Shown here: positions 23,535-32,971 of the stretch, one piece after another | Layout: each line of letters opens with the position of its first letter | Position numbering within the stretch: the stretch's first letter is position 1 | Assembly (NCBI GenBank): GCA_003045995.1 | Contig: PZPG01000011.1 | Location: forward strand, 1,351-49,689 | Source of the DNA: Bacteroidota bacterium | Lineage (GTDB): Bacteria > Bacteroidota > Rhodothermia > Balneolales > Balneolaceae | Direction: 5' to 3' | Length of the DNA stretch: 48,339 bases | The notes under the pieces: model-generated | Database searches by the model: none | Seen by the model: the letters and a program-made list of their open reading frames with translations, nothing else | Told to the model about the DNA's origin: nothing | Position numbers and translations under genes: made by a program

Positions 23535-24794
23535 ATGACAACAGAGAATGAGCGAATTGTAGTAGGACTGGACATTGGAACGACGAAGGTTTGCGCCGTG
23601 GTGGCATCGATCGATCCACAGGAGAGAATTCATATTCTGGGGGTAGGGAAGGCGCCGAGTGACGGGCTGAACCGGGGTGTGGTGGTGAATATCGACAAGA
23701 CGGTACAGGCGATCAAAACGGCGGTGCAGCAGGCGGAGCTTGCGTCTGGGATTGAGGTGAATTCGGTGAATGTGGGGATTGCAGGGGATCATATCCGGAG
23801 TGTGCGGAGTAAGGGAGTGATTACGATTAATAACCGGGATAAGGAGATTACGGTGAAGGATGTGGATCGGCTGCTGGAGGATTGCCAACGAATTATGTTG
23901 CCGCCGGATCAGCAGATTTTGCATGTGATTCCGCAGGATTTTGTGGTGGATGGGCAGGATGGGATTAGTGATCCCGTGGGGATGAGCGGGATGCGCATGG
24001 AAACAGAGGTGCACATTATTACGGGGCTGGTTTCGGCGGCGCGGAATATTCACCGCTGTGTGGAGCGTGCCGGGTATGAGGTGGCGGATATTATTCTGGA
24101 ACCATTGGCGAGCAGTTATGCGGTGCTGGAGAATGAGGAGAAGGAGGCTGGCGTGGCGCTGGTGGATATTGGCGGGGGGACGACAGATCTGATTGTGTTT
24201 CAGGATAATACGATCCGGCATACGGCGGTAATTGCAATTGCCGGGAAGAAGGTGACGGATGATATTCAGCTGGGGCTGAGCATTTTGCATGATCAGGCGG
24301 AGAAGCTGAAGCAGGGGGTTGGGGAGTGTTTTGTGGATTTGATTCGGGAGGATGAGTCGGTGACGATTCCGGGGATTGCGGGCCGGCCGCCGAAGGAGAT
24401 TACAAAGAGTATTCTGGCGAAGATTATTCAGGCACGGATGGAGGAGATTCTGGAGATTGTGGCGATTGAGTTGAAACGGAGCGGGTATGCGGATGCGCTG
24501 AGTGCCGGGATAGTAATTACAGGCGGAGGTTCGCTGATCCGGAATGTGCAGGTGTTGGCGAGTGAGATTTTGGGAATGGATGCGAAGATTGGGTTTCCTA
24601 AGGGGCTTGCCGGGGGACTGACGGATGAGGTGGATAGTCCAATCTATGCGACGGGGGTCGGGCTGGTGATTCATGCGTTTCGCACCGGACAACAGAGTGA
24701 GCCGCTGGGAGGGTCGCTACTGAAGGACAAGGGCGTGGATCAGATTTTAGACCGGATTACGAATCGTATGAAGGATTGGTTTAAGGAGTTTTAA
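23535..24794 (+). CDS. ftsA: Division protein FtsA
   Basis: FtsA is the actin-like membrane tether of FtsZ and recruits late division proteins. The 419-residue protein has the phosphate-1 motif VVGLDIGTTKVCAVVASI, the SHS2/1C insertion, phosphate-2 GVALVDIGGGTTDLIVF, the adenosine motif GIVITGGGSLIRNVQ and a C-terminal amphipathic helix (ITNRMKDWFKEF) for membrane binding. The region is extremely G/T-rich on the coding strand, which creates a long open antisense frame. Confidence 0.97.
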   Translation: MTTENERIVVGLDIGTTKVCAVVASIDPQERIHILGVGKAPSDGLNRGVVVNIDKTVQAIKTAVQQAELASGIEVNSVNVGIAGDHIRSVRSKGVITINNRDKEITVKDVDRLLEDCQRIMLPPDQQILHVIPQDFVVDGQDGISDPVGMSGMRMETEVHIITGLVSAARNIHRCVERAGYEVADIILEPLASSYAVLENEEKEAGVALVDIGGGTTDLIVFQDNTIRHTAVIAIAGKKVTDDIQLGLSILHDQAEKLKQGVGECFVDLIREDESVTIPGIAGRPPKEITKSILAKIIQARMEEILEIVAIELKRSGYADALSAGIVITGGGSLIRNVQVLASEILGMDAKIGFPKGLAGGLTDEVDSPIYATGVGLVIHAFRTGQQSEPLGGSLLKDKGVDQILDRITNRMKDWFKEF

Positions 24795-24850
24795 CAGACG
24801 TGAAACATCAGATGTGAAGTAACAGAAGTGAAGCAATAGACGTGAAGTAA
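24795..24850. repeat. 14-bp tandem repeat in the ftsA-ftsZ spacer
   Basis: Four consecutive 14-bp units are visible: CAGACGTGAAACAT, CAGATGTGAAGTAA, CAGAAGTGAAGCAA and TAGACGTGAAGTAA. They fill most of the leader of ftsZ, leaving about 35 bp before the ATG at 24886. Confidence 0.85.
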
Positions 24851-24885
24851 CAAACACAGCAATCAAACAAAAAAAGGTACAAATC

Positions 24886-26214
24886 ATGAACAATCTAAAC
24901 TTTAACTCACGATTTCATTTCGATGAAAGAGGGCAGGAAAATGCCAAAATAAAGGTGATTGGCGTTGGTGGCGGCGGTGGAAATGCCATCAATAATATGA
25001 TCCGAAAAGGGCTGAACAGTGTAGAGTATATCGCACTGAATACCGATGCACAAGCTCTTAAAACGAACGAAGCAGATCTCACCATTCAGGTGGGTGCGAA
25101 CCTCACCAGCGGCCTGGGCGCCGGTGCCCGACCCGAAATTGGCCGGGAAGCGGTGGAGGAGAACCGGCATGAGCTGGACGAGGCGGTCGATTCTGCCGAC
25201 ATGATCTTCATTACGGCCGGCATGGGCGGCGGGACCGGGACTGGAGGGGCACCGGTAGTTGCGGGTATTGCCAAACGCAAAGGGATTCTTACGGTTGGTG
25301 TTGTTACCACTCCATTCGAATGCGAAGGCAAAGTGCGTATGAAGTATGCGCTGGAGGGAATCAACGAGCTCAAGAAGAATTGCGACACCGTGATTGTGAT
25401 TCCCAACGAGCGTCTGCTAGACTTGTCCGACGAAAATACCTCCCTGATGGCGGCATTTGAAATGGCCAACGAAGTCCTTTACAACGCCACCCGCGGGATT
25501 TCCGACCTGATTTTGATGCCGGGTCTCATCAACCTCGACTTCGCCGATGTGCGTACGACGATGATGGACGGAGGCGCAGCGATTATGGGTTCCGCAACAG
25601 CAAGCGGTCCCGACCGTGCGGAAATTGCCGCTCGGGAAGCGATTAACTCCCCTCTGCTCGATGGGGTAAGCATTCGCGGTGCACGCAATGTGCTGGTAAA
25701 CATCTCGGCAGGCGGAAACCTCGGTATGAAGGAAACCACGTTGGCAACCAGCATCATTCAGCAGGAGGCCGGCGATGATGCAGAAATCATTCTGGGTACC
25801 GTACTCGACGAATCCTTCGACGAAGAACTGCGAGTAACCGTTATCTCAACGGGGTTTGATATTCAGGGTGAGAACGCAAAAGCCAAGATCGCCCCAAATT
25901 CTGTGCCCAACCGTTACCAGCAATCCATAAAGGATCGTCTACCCCGAGCGGAAGAGATGGGTCGTGCCGCTTCCATCTCAGGTGGGCAGTTTTACAAAGG
26001 TGAGAGCAACCTCAAAGCCCTGGATCAGCCGGCTGTGCAGCGACGTTCGATTCGTCAAATCCAAACGGACCACGAAAACGAACAGGCACACGAGCAAGTG
26101 GCACTGCGGCGCGAGGGCACTAGTAATTATGGCCATCATGGCGACCAGGAGCGGGAACGCATCGACAAGCGTAATAGCGATCAGCCAGCGTTTTTGCGCC
26201 GAATAATGGACTAA
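24886..26214 (+). CDS. ftsZ: Cell division GTPase FtsZ
   Basis: FtsZ is the tubulin-like GTPase that forms the Z-ring. The 442-residue protein shows GVGGGGGNAINNMI, the tubulin signature GMGGGTGTGGAP, and the T7 loop NLDFADVRT. A variable linker of about 100 residues follows, and a conserved C-terminal peptide (DQPAFLRRIMD) for binding FtsA. Third positions favour C, in sharp contrast to ftsA next door. It is the last gene of the cluster. Confidence 0.98.
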   Translation: MNNLNFNSRFHFDERGQENAKIKVIGVGGGGGNAINNMIRKGLNSVEYIALNTDAQALKTNEADLTIQVGANLTSGLGAGARPEIGREAVEENRHELDEAVDSADMIFITAGMGGGTGTGGAPVVAGIAKRKGILTVGVVTTPFECEGKVRMKYALEGINELKKNCDTVIVIPNERLLDLSDENTSLMAAFEMANEVLYNATRGISDLILMPGLINLDFADVRTTMMDGGAAIMGSATASGPDRAEIAAREAINSPLLDGVSIRGARNVLVNISAGGNLGMKETTLATSIIQQEAGDDAEIILGTVLDESFDEELRVTVISTGFDIQGENAKAKIAPNSVPNRYQQSIKDRLPRAEEMGRAASISGGQFYKGESNLKALDQPAVQRRSIRQIQTDHENEQAHEQVALRREGTSNYGHHGDQERERIDKRNSDQPAFLRRIMD

Positions 26215-26271
26215 CAGCGGGAATGATGGACTAACCGCAGGAGTAACTTACCGCGGGAGTAGGAGTTTGGT

Positions 26272-26376
26272 TCAGCCAGGAAATTCTGGATGCACCATAA
26301 GACTCTGTAATGCTTGGGAAAACCTGGATTCATCACGGAAGTGTTTTGTTTCAGGTTCAATCCCCCATTTGTTCAT
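26272..26376 (-). CDS. Possible 34-residue protein or gene remnant
   Basis: A minus-strand frame with ATG at 26376 runs 34 codons to TGA at 26272. It starts MNKWGIEPETKHFRDESRFS and ends MVHPEFPG. Amino-acid composition is protein-like, unlike the repeat-derived spacer around it, and the frame is open further upstream to 26421. It could be a small gene, or the decayed end of a longer one. I do not recognise the family. Confidence 0.3.
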   Translation of the reverse strand: MNKWGIEPETKHFRDESRFSQALQSLMVHPEFPG

Positions 26377-26430
26377 GAGCTTCACATACCAGGAATCGGT
26401 ATTCTGCCGATTCGTAGATTGCTAAATCAC

Positions 26431-26465
26431 AAAAGAGCATCTTTGACCGGATGCTCTTTTTTTTT
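26431..26465 (+). terminator. Rho-independent terminator downstream of ftsZ
   Basis: A perfect 11-bp stem (AAAAGAGCATC at 26431-26441 with GATGCTCTTTT at 26450-26460) encloses an 8-base loop and continues in a T run to 26465. It would end dcw transcription before the peptidase gene. Confidence 0.92.
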
Positions 26466-26502
26466 ACCATACTAGACTACTATTAAACCAAGATCAATCC
26501 CT

Positions 26503-28737
26503 ATGAAAACAACTTTCCTCCTATTTTCATCATTACTTTTCGCCGCTTTTGTGGCAATTTCTTGCGTTACCGAACAACCACTGACCAGCAACACTACCAA
26601 CTCCAATCCGGATGTTACAGAAGCCACCGCCTCATCTGCGACGGATTCTGGCATCCGCTACCCATCCACCCGTATGGGGGATGTTACAGATACCTACTTT
26701 GGCACTAGCGTTGCAGATCCCTACCGCTGGCTGGAAGATGACCGGTCGGAGGAAACCGGCACATGGGTGAAGGCTCAAAATGAGGTAACCTTCGGATACC
26801 TGGATTCCATCCCCTTCCGCGATCAGATTCGGGAACGCATCGCAGAGCACTGGAATTATGAACGGGTAGGCGCACCCTTTGAGGAGGGCGAGTACACGTA
26901 TTTCTACCGCAATGACGGTCTTCAAAATCAGTCGGTCCTGTATCGCACAAAAACCTCCAAAACCAGTGATGACACCAGTGATGACACCACCGATGACACC
27001 GTCACCGATACAGAAATCTACCTCGACCCCAATGAGTTTTCCGCAGACGGAACCACCTCCCTCGCCGGACTGAGCTTCTCCGCAGATGGCTCCCTGTCCG
27101 CCCACGCAATCTCGATCGGCGGATCCGACTGGCGCAACATCATCACCATGAATACCGAAACCAAAGAGGTGATCGGTGACACGCTCACTAACGTCAAATT
27201 TTCAGGTATCTCCTGGTTCGGCAACCGCGGGTTCTTTTACAGTAGCTATGAAAAGCCGGACGGCAGCGAACTATCGGCAAAAACCGATCAGCACAAACTC
27301 TACTTCCACGCCGTTGGAAGCCCGCAAAGCGAAGACGAACTCATTTTTGGCGGTGAGGAGATGCCCCGCCGATACGTCTTTGGCAGCGTTACCGACGACG
27401 ACCGCTACCTGATCATCTCCGCCTCAGTAAGCACCACCGGCAACGAACTATACATGATCGACCTCATGGCCGATTCCAAAAACCTCATCCCCATTGTAGA
27501 CAACACCGATCACGATCATTCGGTCATCGATAGTGACGATACCTACTTTTACATCTACACCAACCTGGATGCAGAAACCTATAAAGTGGTACGCGCTCCC
27601 ATCGAAAACCCCACACCGGAAAATTGGCAGGACATCATCCCATACACGCATCATGTTCTCACCGCGTCCACTGCAGGCGGTTCCATCTTTGCCAGTTACC
27701 TCAAAGACGTAAAAACTCAGGTGCTTCAGTACGACTACGATGGCAATTTGATCCGAACCGTTGAACTGCCCGGAATCGGAACGGCCAGCGGTTTTAGCGG
27801 CGACCGCGACGATGAAACCCTCTTCTATACTTTTACCTCGTTTACCTACCCTTCCACCATCTTCGAATATGATATCAAAACCGGCGAATCAACCCTCTAC
27901 TGGGCGCCGGAGATGGATTTCAACCCGGAAGAGTATGTCACCGAGCAGGTATTCTACTTCAGCAAAGACAGCACCCGCGTACCCATGTTCATCACCTACA
28001 AAAAAGGCCTCGAGATGGATGGTTCCAATCCAACGGAACTCTACGCATATGGCGGGTTCAACATCAGCTTACGCCCCTCATTTAGTGTCTCACGATTGAT
28101 CTGGCTGGAAAACGGTGGAATCTATGCACAACCGAATATTCGCGGTGGCGGCGAATATGGCCGGGAGTGGCACGTAGCCGGCACCCAGATGCAAAAGCAA
28201 AATGTGTTTGATGATTTCATCGCTGCTGCAAACTACCTGGTAGAAAACGGCTACACCTCCCATGACAAATTAGCGATTTCGGGCGGCTCCAACGGCGGAC
28301 TACTGGTAGGCGCCGTCATGACGCAACAACCGGAACTGGCCGCTGTGGCATTCCCCGCTGTCGGTGTACTCGACATGCTTCGGTATCATACCTTCACCGC
28401 CGGTGCCGGCTGGGCCTTCGACTACGGAACCTCGGAAGACAACCCAGACATGTTCCAATACCTGCTTGGGTACTCTCCGGTTCACAACGTGCAAGATGGT
28501 GTGCGCTACCCTTCCACCATGATCACTACCGCCGATCATGACGACCGGGTCGTGCCCGCACACTCCTTCAAATTTGCCGCCGAACTACAAGCCAAACATG
28601 GCGGGGAAAACCCAGTTCTAATCCGAATTGAAACCAACGCAGGCCACGGCGCCGGACGCTCCACCGAATCGCGAATCGCCGAACTCGCCGACAAATACGC
28701 CTTTGCCTGGTACGAAATGGGGGTAAACCCGTTTTGA
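26503..28737 (+). CDS. Prolyl oligopeptidase (S9A) lipoprotein
   Basis: This serine peptidase cleaves short peptides after proline. A signal peptide ends in the lipobox VAISC (Cys21), so it is probably membrane-anchored in the periplasm. After a Thr/Ser-rich linker come the family opening DPYRWLEDDRSEE, a seven-bladed propeller and the alpha/beta hydrolase. Catalytic Ser596 lies in SGGSNGGLLVG, the Asp in ADHDDRVVP and the His in NAGHGAGR. The 744 residues fit a secreted S9A enzyme. A 12-bp repeat (26962-26997) adds a DDTSDDT loop to the propeller. It overlaps the next gene by TTGA. Confidence 0.95.
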   Translation: MKTTFLLFSSLLFAAFVAISCVTEQPLTSNTTNSNPDVTEATASSATDSGIRYPSTRMGDVTDTYFGTSVADPYRWLEDDRSEETGTWVKAQNEVTFGYLDSIPFRDQIRERIAEHWNYERVGAPFEEGEYTYFYRNDGLQNQSVLYRTKTSKTSDDTSDDTTDDTVTDTEIYLDPNEFSADGTTSLAGLSFSADGSLSAHAISIGGSDWRNIITMNTETKEVIGDTLTNVKFSGISWFGNRGFFYSSYEKPDGSELSAKTDQHKLYFHAVGSPQSEDELIFGGEEMPRRYVFGSVTDDDRYLIISASVSTTGNELYMIDLMADSKNLIPIVDNTDHDHSVIDSDDTYFYIYTNLDAETYKVVRAPIENPTPENWQDIIPYTHHVLTASTAGGSIFASYLKDVKTQVLQYDYDGNLIRTVELPGIGTASGFSGDRDDETLFYTFTSFTYPSTIFEYDIKTGESTLYWAPEMDFNPEEYVTEQVFYFSKDSTRVPMFITYKKGLEMDGSNPTELYAYGGFNISLRPSFSVSRLIWLENGGIYAQPNIRGGGEYGREWHVAGTQMQKQNVFDDFIAAANYLVENGYTSHDKLAISGGSNGGLLVGAVMTQQPELAAVAFPAVGVLDMLRYHTFTAGAGWAFDYGTSEDNPDMFQYLLGYSPVHNVQDGVRYPSTMITTADHDDRVVPAHSFKFAAELQAKHGGENPVLIRIETNAGHGAGRSTESRIAELADKYAFAWYEMGVNPF
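26962..26997. repeat. 12-bp tandem repeat inside the prolyl oligopeptidase gene
   Basis: Three in-frame units of ACCAGTGATGAC type encode a TSDD repeat in a surface loop of the propeller. Confidence 0.8.
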
Positions 28738-29750
28738 TCCTCAACCGACGCGAAGCTCTTGCACGCCTGGGACGCTGGGCCGGAGGCGGCACCATTGCTG
28801 GTCTATTATCCCCGTTTTTTTCACGGGGTGATGGGACCGCTCCTCGGCTCGGAGTAAACATATCGGGCGGAGCGAACGCGCCAGGCGGGCCAACCACTCC
28901 AGGCGGACCACATGCACCAGACGGGACAGCCACAGCAACCAGAACAAACTACGTAGCAAGAACAAACTCCGCATCCAGAGCCAATGCGACCAACAAAATC
29001 CGGCAGTCGGTTTGCCGCTGGCCTTACGCTCAAATCCCTCTGGATGAGCTCTGCCGTCAGGCAGTATCGTTAGGAATTGAAGGCGTCGAACTGGTCGGCC
29101 CGTCCGAATGGGCCGTCCTCAAAAAACATGGTCTAACCTGCCCTATGGCAAACGGAGCCGAACCCGGAATAGACGTCGGGTTCATCGATCCATCCCTTCA
29201 CGCCGAACTGCGGCGTCGGTATGAATCAGTCATTCCACAAGTGGCGGAAGCGGGGTTCCCGCAACTTATCTGCTTCACAGGCAATGCAAATGGCATTGAC
29301 CCGGAAACGGGGATGAAAAACTTTGAGAAGGGCATCAAACCGCTTCTTTCTCTGGCTGAAAAATCCAACATAATTCTCTGCCTCGAGCTTTTCAACACCA
29401 AAGTCGACCACCCCGGGTACATGGCCGATAACACCGCCTGGGGCATCGAACTCTGCGATCGCCTGGGCTCGGACCACTTCAAACTCCTCTACGACATCTA
29501 CCACATGCAGATCATGGAGGGCGACATCATCCGCACCATCCGGCAGTACCACGACTACTTCTCTCATTACCACACCGGCGGGGTCCCTGGACGAAACGAA
29601 ATCGACAGCACCCAGGAGCTCAACTACCCCGCCATCATGCGAGCCATTGCAGACACCGGCTATCAAGGCTTCGTCGGCCAGGAATTTATCCCAACCCGTG
29701 AAAACCCCTTCGACTCCCTACGCGAAGCTGTCCAGCTGTGCGATGTCTAA
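28734..29750 (+). CDS. Tat-exported hydroxypyruvate isomerase-like TIM-barrel protein
   Basis: The 338-residue protein begins at a TTG overlapping the upstream stop (TTGA). The start region carries a twin-arginine signal (NRREALARLGRWAGGG), so it should be exported folded. After a repeat-encoded linker (28881-28934), the AP-endonuclease-2/xylose-isomerase-type barrel has EGVELVGPSEW, LFNTKVDHPGYMAD, LLYDIYHMQIMEGD and HTGGVPGRNEIDSTQELNY, as in hydroxypyruvate isomerases (Hyi). The usual Hyi acts in the cytoplasm; a Tat-exported form would act on an unknown periplasmic sugar or keto acid. Substrate is not determined. Confidence 0.88.
   Translation: MILNRREALARLGRWAGGGTIAGLLSPFFSRGDGTAPRLGVNISGGANAPGGPTTPGGPHAPDGTATATRTNYVARTNSASRANATNKIRQSVCRWPYAQIPLDELCRQAVSLGIEGVELVGPSEWAVLKKHGLTCPMANGAEPGIDVGFIDPSLHAELRRRYESVIPQVAEAGFPQLICFTGNANGIDPETGMKNFEKGIKPLLSLAEKSNIILCLELFNTKVDHPGYMADNTAWGIELCDRLGSDHFKLLYDIYHMQIMEGDIIRTIRQYHDYFSHYHTGGVPGRNEIDSTQELNYPAIMRAIADTGYQGFVGQEFIPTRENPFDSLREAVQLCDV
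28881..28934. repeat. 18-bp tandem repeat after the Tat signal
   Basis: Three in-frame units (CCAGGCGGGCCAACCACT, CCAGGCGGACCACATGCA, CCAGACGGGACAGCCACA) encode a PGGP-type linker between the Tat signal and the TIM barrel. Confidence 0.85.
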
Positions 29751-29754
29751 ATCC

Positions 29755-29787
29755 GGGCAGAGCAGACTCCCCACAATGTATCTGCCC
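29755..29787. terminator. Possible hairpin between convergent genes
   Basis: GGGCAGA (29755-29761) pairs with TCTGCCC (29781-29787) around a 19-base loop in the 65-bp convergent gap. No T run follows, so terminator function is uncertain. Confidence 0.3.
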
Positions 29788-29815
29788 CACCCCTGGGTAA
29801 CTGCCCTCTTATCTA

Positions 29816-32554
29816 TCAGCACCGGTCATCCGCAATACAGGCCTGCGCCGCCGCCAACCGCGCAATCGGCACCCGAAACGGCGAACAGGATACATAATTC
29901 AACCCCTGCTGATAACAAAACGTCACACTCCGCGGCTCCCCACCATGCTCGCCGCAGATCCCAACCTTCAAATCCGGACGCCGCTTCCTTCCATTCTGTG
30001 TAGCCATCGATACCAGCTGTCCAACCCCCTCCGTATCCAGCACCTGAAACGGATCGTCCTGCAAAATCCCCTCGCGCAGATACTCTCCTAAAAATTTACC
30101 GGCATCATCCCGGCTATACCCAAAGGTCATCTGTGTTAGATCATTCGTGCCAAACGAGAAAAACTCTGCGTCCTTGGCAATTTGATCCGCCACCAACGCC
30201 GCCCGCGGAATCTCGATCATCGTCCCAACGTGGTACCGCACCGAATCCGACACCTCGGCAAAGATCTCCTCTGCCGTATGATCAATCACCCACTTCTGCG
30301 CCCGGAACTCCTGCGACGTGCCTACCAGCGGAATCATGATCTCCGGTTCCACCACCAGCCCATCCTCCTTCAGCTCCAGCGCCGCCTCCAATATCGCCCG
30401 CGTCTGCATCTCCGTAATCTCCGGAAACGTAATCCCTAGCCGGCACCCGCGATGGCCCAGCATCGGATTAAACTCCTTCAGATTCCGCACCTTATTCGCA
30501 AACCGGCTTCGCTTCAGCCCCAATTCATCAGCCAACTCATTCAATTCCTCCTCCGTATCCGGCAAAAACTCGTGCAATGGCGGATCCAATAGTCGTATCG
30601 TCACCGGATACCCCGCCATCGTCCGGAAAATCTCTTTAAAATCCTCTTTTTGATAGGGTAGCAACTCAGCTAGGGCTTCCTTCCTGGCACGCGTGGTTTC
30701 CGAAACGATCATCCGCCGAATTGCCCGAATCCGATCCTTGCCAAAGAACATATGCTCGGTACGGCACAGGCCAATTCCTTCCGCTCCAAACTCCAGCGCC
30801 CTGCGGGCATCCTCGGGGGTATCTGCATTGGTGCGAACGCGCATACTTCGGTACTCATCCACCCACTCCATAAAATCGCGGTAATCCTGATCCGGCTCGG
30901 GATATACCACCTCCTTCTGCCCCATCAACACCAACCCTTTCGTGCCGTCCATGGAGATCCAGTCCCCTTCCCGTACAATCGTACTCCCGTTGGTAAACGT
31001 GTGATTATCGTAATCGATGATAATCCCCTCACATCCCGCCACACAGGGCTTGCCCCATCCGCGCGCTACCACCGCTGCATGGCTCGTCATCCCGCCGCGT
31101 GATGTCAAAATTCCCTCTGCTGCCGCCATACCGCCCACATCCTCGGGACTGGTCTCGATCCGCACCAAAATCACCGGATGCCCCGCTGCCGCCTCCGTTT
31201 CCGCCACTTTGGAGTCGAAAACGACCTTGCCAACCGCCGCGCCCGGCGATGCAGGCAACCCGGTGGCCAGAATCTCCTTCTCATCCACCTGCTCTGAGTC
31301 GATCTGCGGATGCAACAGCTGATCCAGATGCCGTGGCTCCACAAGACTCTTCACCGCTGTTCGCTTCGACACAAGACCATCGGCCACAAGATCATGTGCA
31401 ATCCGGATCGCCGCCCGGCCCGTGCGCTTCCCGCTCCGGGTTTGCAAGATGTACAACGTCCCGCGCTGAATCGTAAATTCAATATCCTGCATGTTGCCAT
31501 AATGCTGCTCCAGGCGTTTCCCAATATCGTGCAACTGCCCGTACTGCTCCGGCATCACCCCTTTCAGCTCCCCAATATCCTGTGGTGTCCGAATTCCAGC
31601 TACCACATCCTCCCCCTGTGAATTCAACAAAAACTCCCCGTACAGTACGTTCTCCCCTGTCGAAGGATTCCGTGTAAAAAACACGCCGGTGGCCGAATCG
31701 TCCCCCATATTTCCATACACCATCGCCTGCACATTCACCGCCGTCCCCAACAGCCCGGTAATGTGATTAATCTTCCGGTACTTCACAGCCCGCTGACTGT
31801 TCCACGACGAGAACACCGCATTCACTGCCCACTCCAACTGCTCATACGGATCACTCGGGAACATATACCCGGTCGCTTTTCGGTACACTGCCTTATACAA
31901 ACTCACTACCTCACGCAGGGCAGCCGTGTCCAGATCGGTATCCGATTCCACACCCCGATCCCGTTTCACCGACTCAATCGCCTCCTCAAACTTGCTGTGT
32001 GGAATTCCCATCACCACATCCCCAAACATATCGATAAACCGCCGGTAACTATCGTATGCAAACCGCTCATTGTTGGTGTGATCCGCAAGCATCTCCACCG
32101 TAGTGTCATTCAGGCCGAGATTCAGCACCGTATCCATCATTCCCGGCATCGATTCCGCTGCACCGGAACGTACCGATACCAGCAATGGATTCCGGGAACG
32201 TCCAAACGTCTGTCCCATCGCCTCCTCAATTGCCATCACTCCCCCGCGAATCTGCTCCCTCAGCCCCTCGGGCCAGGTGGAATCATGCTCCGAATAGTAA
32301 TGACACGCTTCCGTAGAGATTGTAAACCCCGCTGGCACCGGCATACCAATCCGCGACATCTCTGCCAAGTTCGCCCCCTTTCCGCCAAGCAACTGCTTCA
32401 TCGACCGATCTCCCTCTGCTGCCCCTGCGCCAAAAATGTACACATGTTTGCCCGTGCGGACGGATTCTGCGTGAACGGTTTCTGCGTGGATCGGTCCCTG
32501 GTGGATCGGTCTTGTATTTTCGTCTTTTTGATGCTCCTCTGGTCTTGTGTTCAT
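29816..32554 (-). CDS. ppdK: Pyruvate, phosphate dikinase
   Basis: PPDK interconverts pyruvate, ATP and phosphate with phosphoenolpyruvate, AMP and pyrophosphate. The N-terminal ATP-grasp part opens [20 protein letters not shown]. The swivelling phosphohistidine domain has [16 protein letters not shown], and the C-terminal PEP/pyruvate barrel has the catalytic cysteine in [12 protein letters not shown]. The ATG at 32554 gives 912 residues and has a strong AGGAGAA, whereas the frame is open to 32695 over a repeat-coded HPE-rich extension. Codons favour G in third position. Confidence 0.97.
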   Translation of the reverse strand: MNTRPEEHQKDENTRPIHQGPIHAETVHAESVRTGKHVYIFGAGAAEGDRSMKQLLGGKGANLAEMSRIGMPVPAGFTISTEACHYYSEHDSTWPEGLREQIRGGVMAIEEAMGQTFGRSRNPLLVSVRSGAAESMPGMMDTVLNLGLNDTTVEMLADHTNNERFAYDSYRRFIDMFGDVVMGIPHSKFEEAIESVKRDRGVESDTDLDTAALREVVSLYKAVYRKATGYMFPSDPYEQLEWAVNAVFSSWNSQRAVKYRKINHITGLLGTAVNVQAMVYGNMGDDSATGVFFTRNPSTGENVLYGEFLLNSQGEDVVAGIRTPQDIGELKGVMPEQYGQLHDIGKRLEQHYGNMQDIEFTIQRGTLYILQTRSGKRTGRAAIRIAHDLVADGLVSKRTAVKSLVEPRHLDQLLHPQIDSEQVDEKEILATGLPASPGAAVGKVVFDSKVAETEAAAGHPVILVRIETSPEDVGGMAAAEGILTSRGGMTSHAAVVARGWGKPCVAGCEGIIIDYDNHTFTNGSTIVREGDWISMDGTKGLVLMGQKEVVYPEPDQDYRDFMEWVDEYRSMRVRTNADTPEDARRALEFGAEGIGLCRTEHMFFGKDRIRAIRRMIVSETTRARKEALAELLPYQKEDFKEIFRTMAGYPVTIRLLDPPLHEFLPDTEEELNELADELGLKRSRFANKVRNLKEFNPMLGHRGCRLGITFPEITEMQTRAILEAALELKEDGLVVEPEIMIPLVGTSQEFRAQKWVIDHTAEEIFAEVSDSVRYHVGTMIEIPRAALVADQIAKDAEFFSFGTNDLTQMTFGYSRDDAGKFLGEYLREGILQDDPFQVLDTEGVGQLVSMATQNGRKRRPDLKVGICGEHGGEPRSVTFCYQQGLNYVSCSPFRVPIARLAAAQACIADDRC

Positions 32555-32557
32555 ACG

Positions 32558-32564
32558 TTCTCCT
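32558..32564 (-). promoter_or_regulatory. Shine-Dalgarno deciding the ppdK start
   Basis: AGGAGAA on the minus strand lies three bases upstream of the ATG at 32554. This favours that start over the in-frame ATG at 32695. Confidence 0.75.
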
Positions 32565-32575
32565 GCTGTTTTTAG

Positions 32576-32635
32576 TTCGGGGTGATGGAATTCGGGGTGA
32601 TGGGATTCGGGGTGATAGGATGCATGGTCATGCGT
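32576..32635. repeat. 15-bp tandem repeat upstream of ppdK
   Basis: Three near-identical 15-bp units (TTCGGGGTGATGGAA, TTCGGGGTGATGGGA, TTCGGGGTGATAGGA) and one diverged unit lie just 5' of the ppdK ribosome binding site. Confidence 0.88.
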
Positions 32636-32716
32636 TGCACTATCACCGGTTGCAGCAACCCCTGTTTCTATACAAGTGTCGTTTCTATGCTCCATGACGG
32701 TTCACTTTTCACTTCT

Positions 32717-32791
32717 ATCCCAAGTTGATCTATCCCAAGTCAAATTATCCCAAGTCTGTTGATCCCAAGTCTGTTGATCCCAAAGGTATTG
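32717..32791. repeat. 15-bp tandem repeat in the ppdK/DUF5686 spacer
   Basis: Five 15-bp units start with ATCCCAA: ATCCCAAGTTGATCT, ATCCCAAGTCAAATT, ATCCCAAGTCTGTTG twice, and ATCCCAAAGGTATTG. This is a different sequence from the nearby array at 32576, though with the same period. Confidence 0.9.
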
Positions 32792-32971
32792 ATATTGTTC
32801 TATTTTGGACAATCTTATCCAATTTACAAAATCAGCTCTTTATCTCCAAGCCAAAAAATGCGAATTCCCCTACACGTTCTGTAATGAAGACGCAGTCTTG
32901 ACAACTAATTCGGAGAAATGTTTGTTTACATGAGTATAAACATCAACCCATTAGACTTTACAACTGTTTTG

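Larger units (their letters stand above)
26215..26502. other. Spacer after the dcw cluster
   Basis: It begins with two or three degenerate units of about 16 bp (TAACCGCAGGAGTAAC, TTACCGCGGGAGTAGG). It contains a small minus-strand frame (26272-26376) and ends with a clear terminator hairpin before the peptidase gene. Confidence 0.55.
32555..32971. other. Divergent spacer between ppdK and the DUF5686 gene
   Basis: The spacer carries two 15-bp arrays (32576-32635 and 32717-32791) and AT-rich DNA toward the plus-strand gene, where promoters in both directions are expected. No CATCAACCCG 10-mer is present; the nearest sequence is CATCAACCCA at 32941. A minus-strand frame extending ppdK through the first array is open but looks like repeat translation. 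Confidence 0.55.

Noticed and set aside
23496-24692. 398-codon minus-strand frame opposite ftsA
   Set aside because: Same codon-bias effect; composition is not protein-like and ftsA is certain.
26350-26366. GGTTCAATCCC, which resembles a tRNA T-loop
   Set aside because: The flanking five-base arms do not pair well and no acceptor stem, D-arm or anticodon arm could be assembled around it.
31763-32575. 270-codon plus-strand frame opposite ppdK
   Set aside because: Antisense shadow with His/Arg/Pro-rich low-quality translation.
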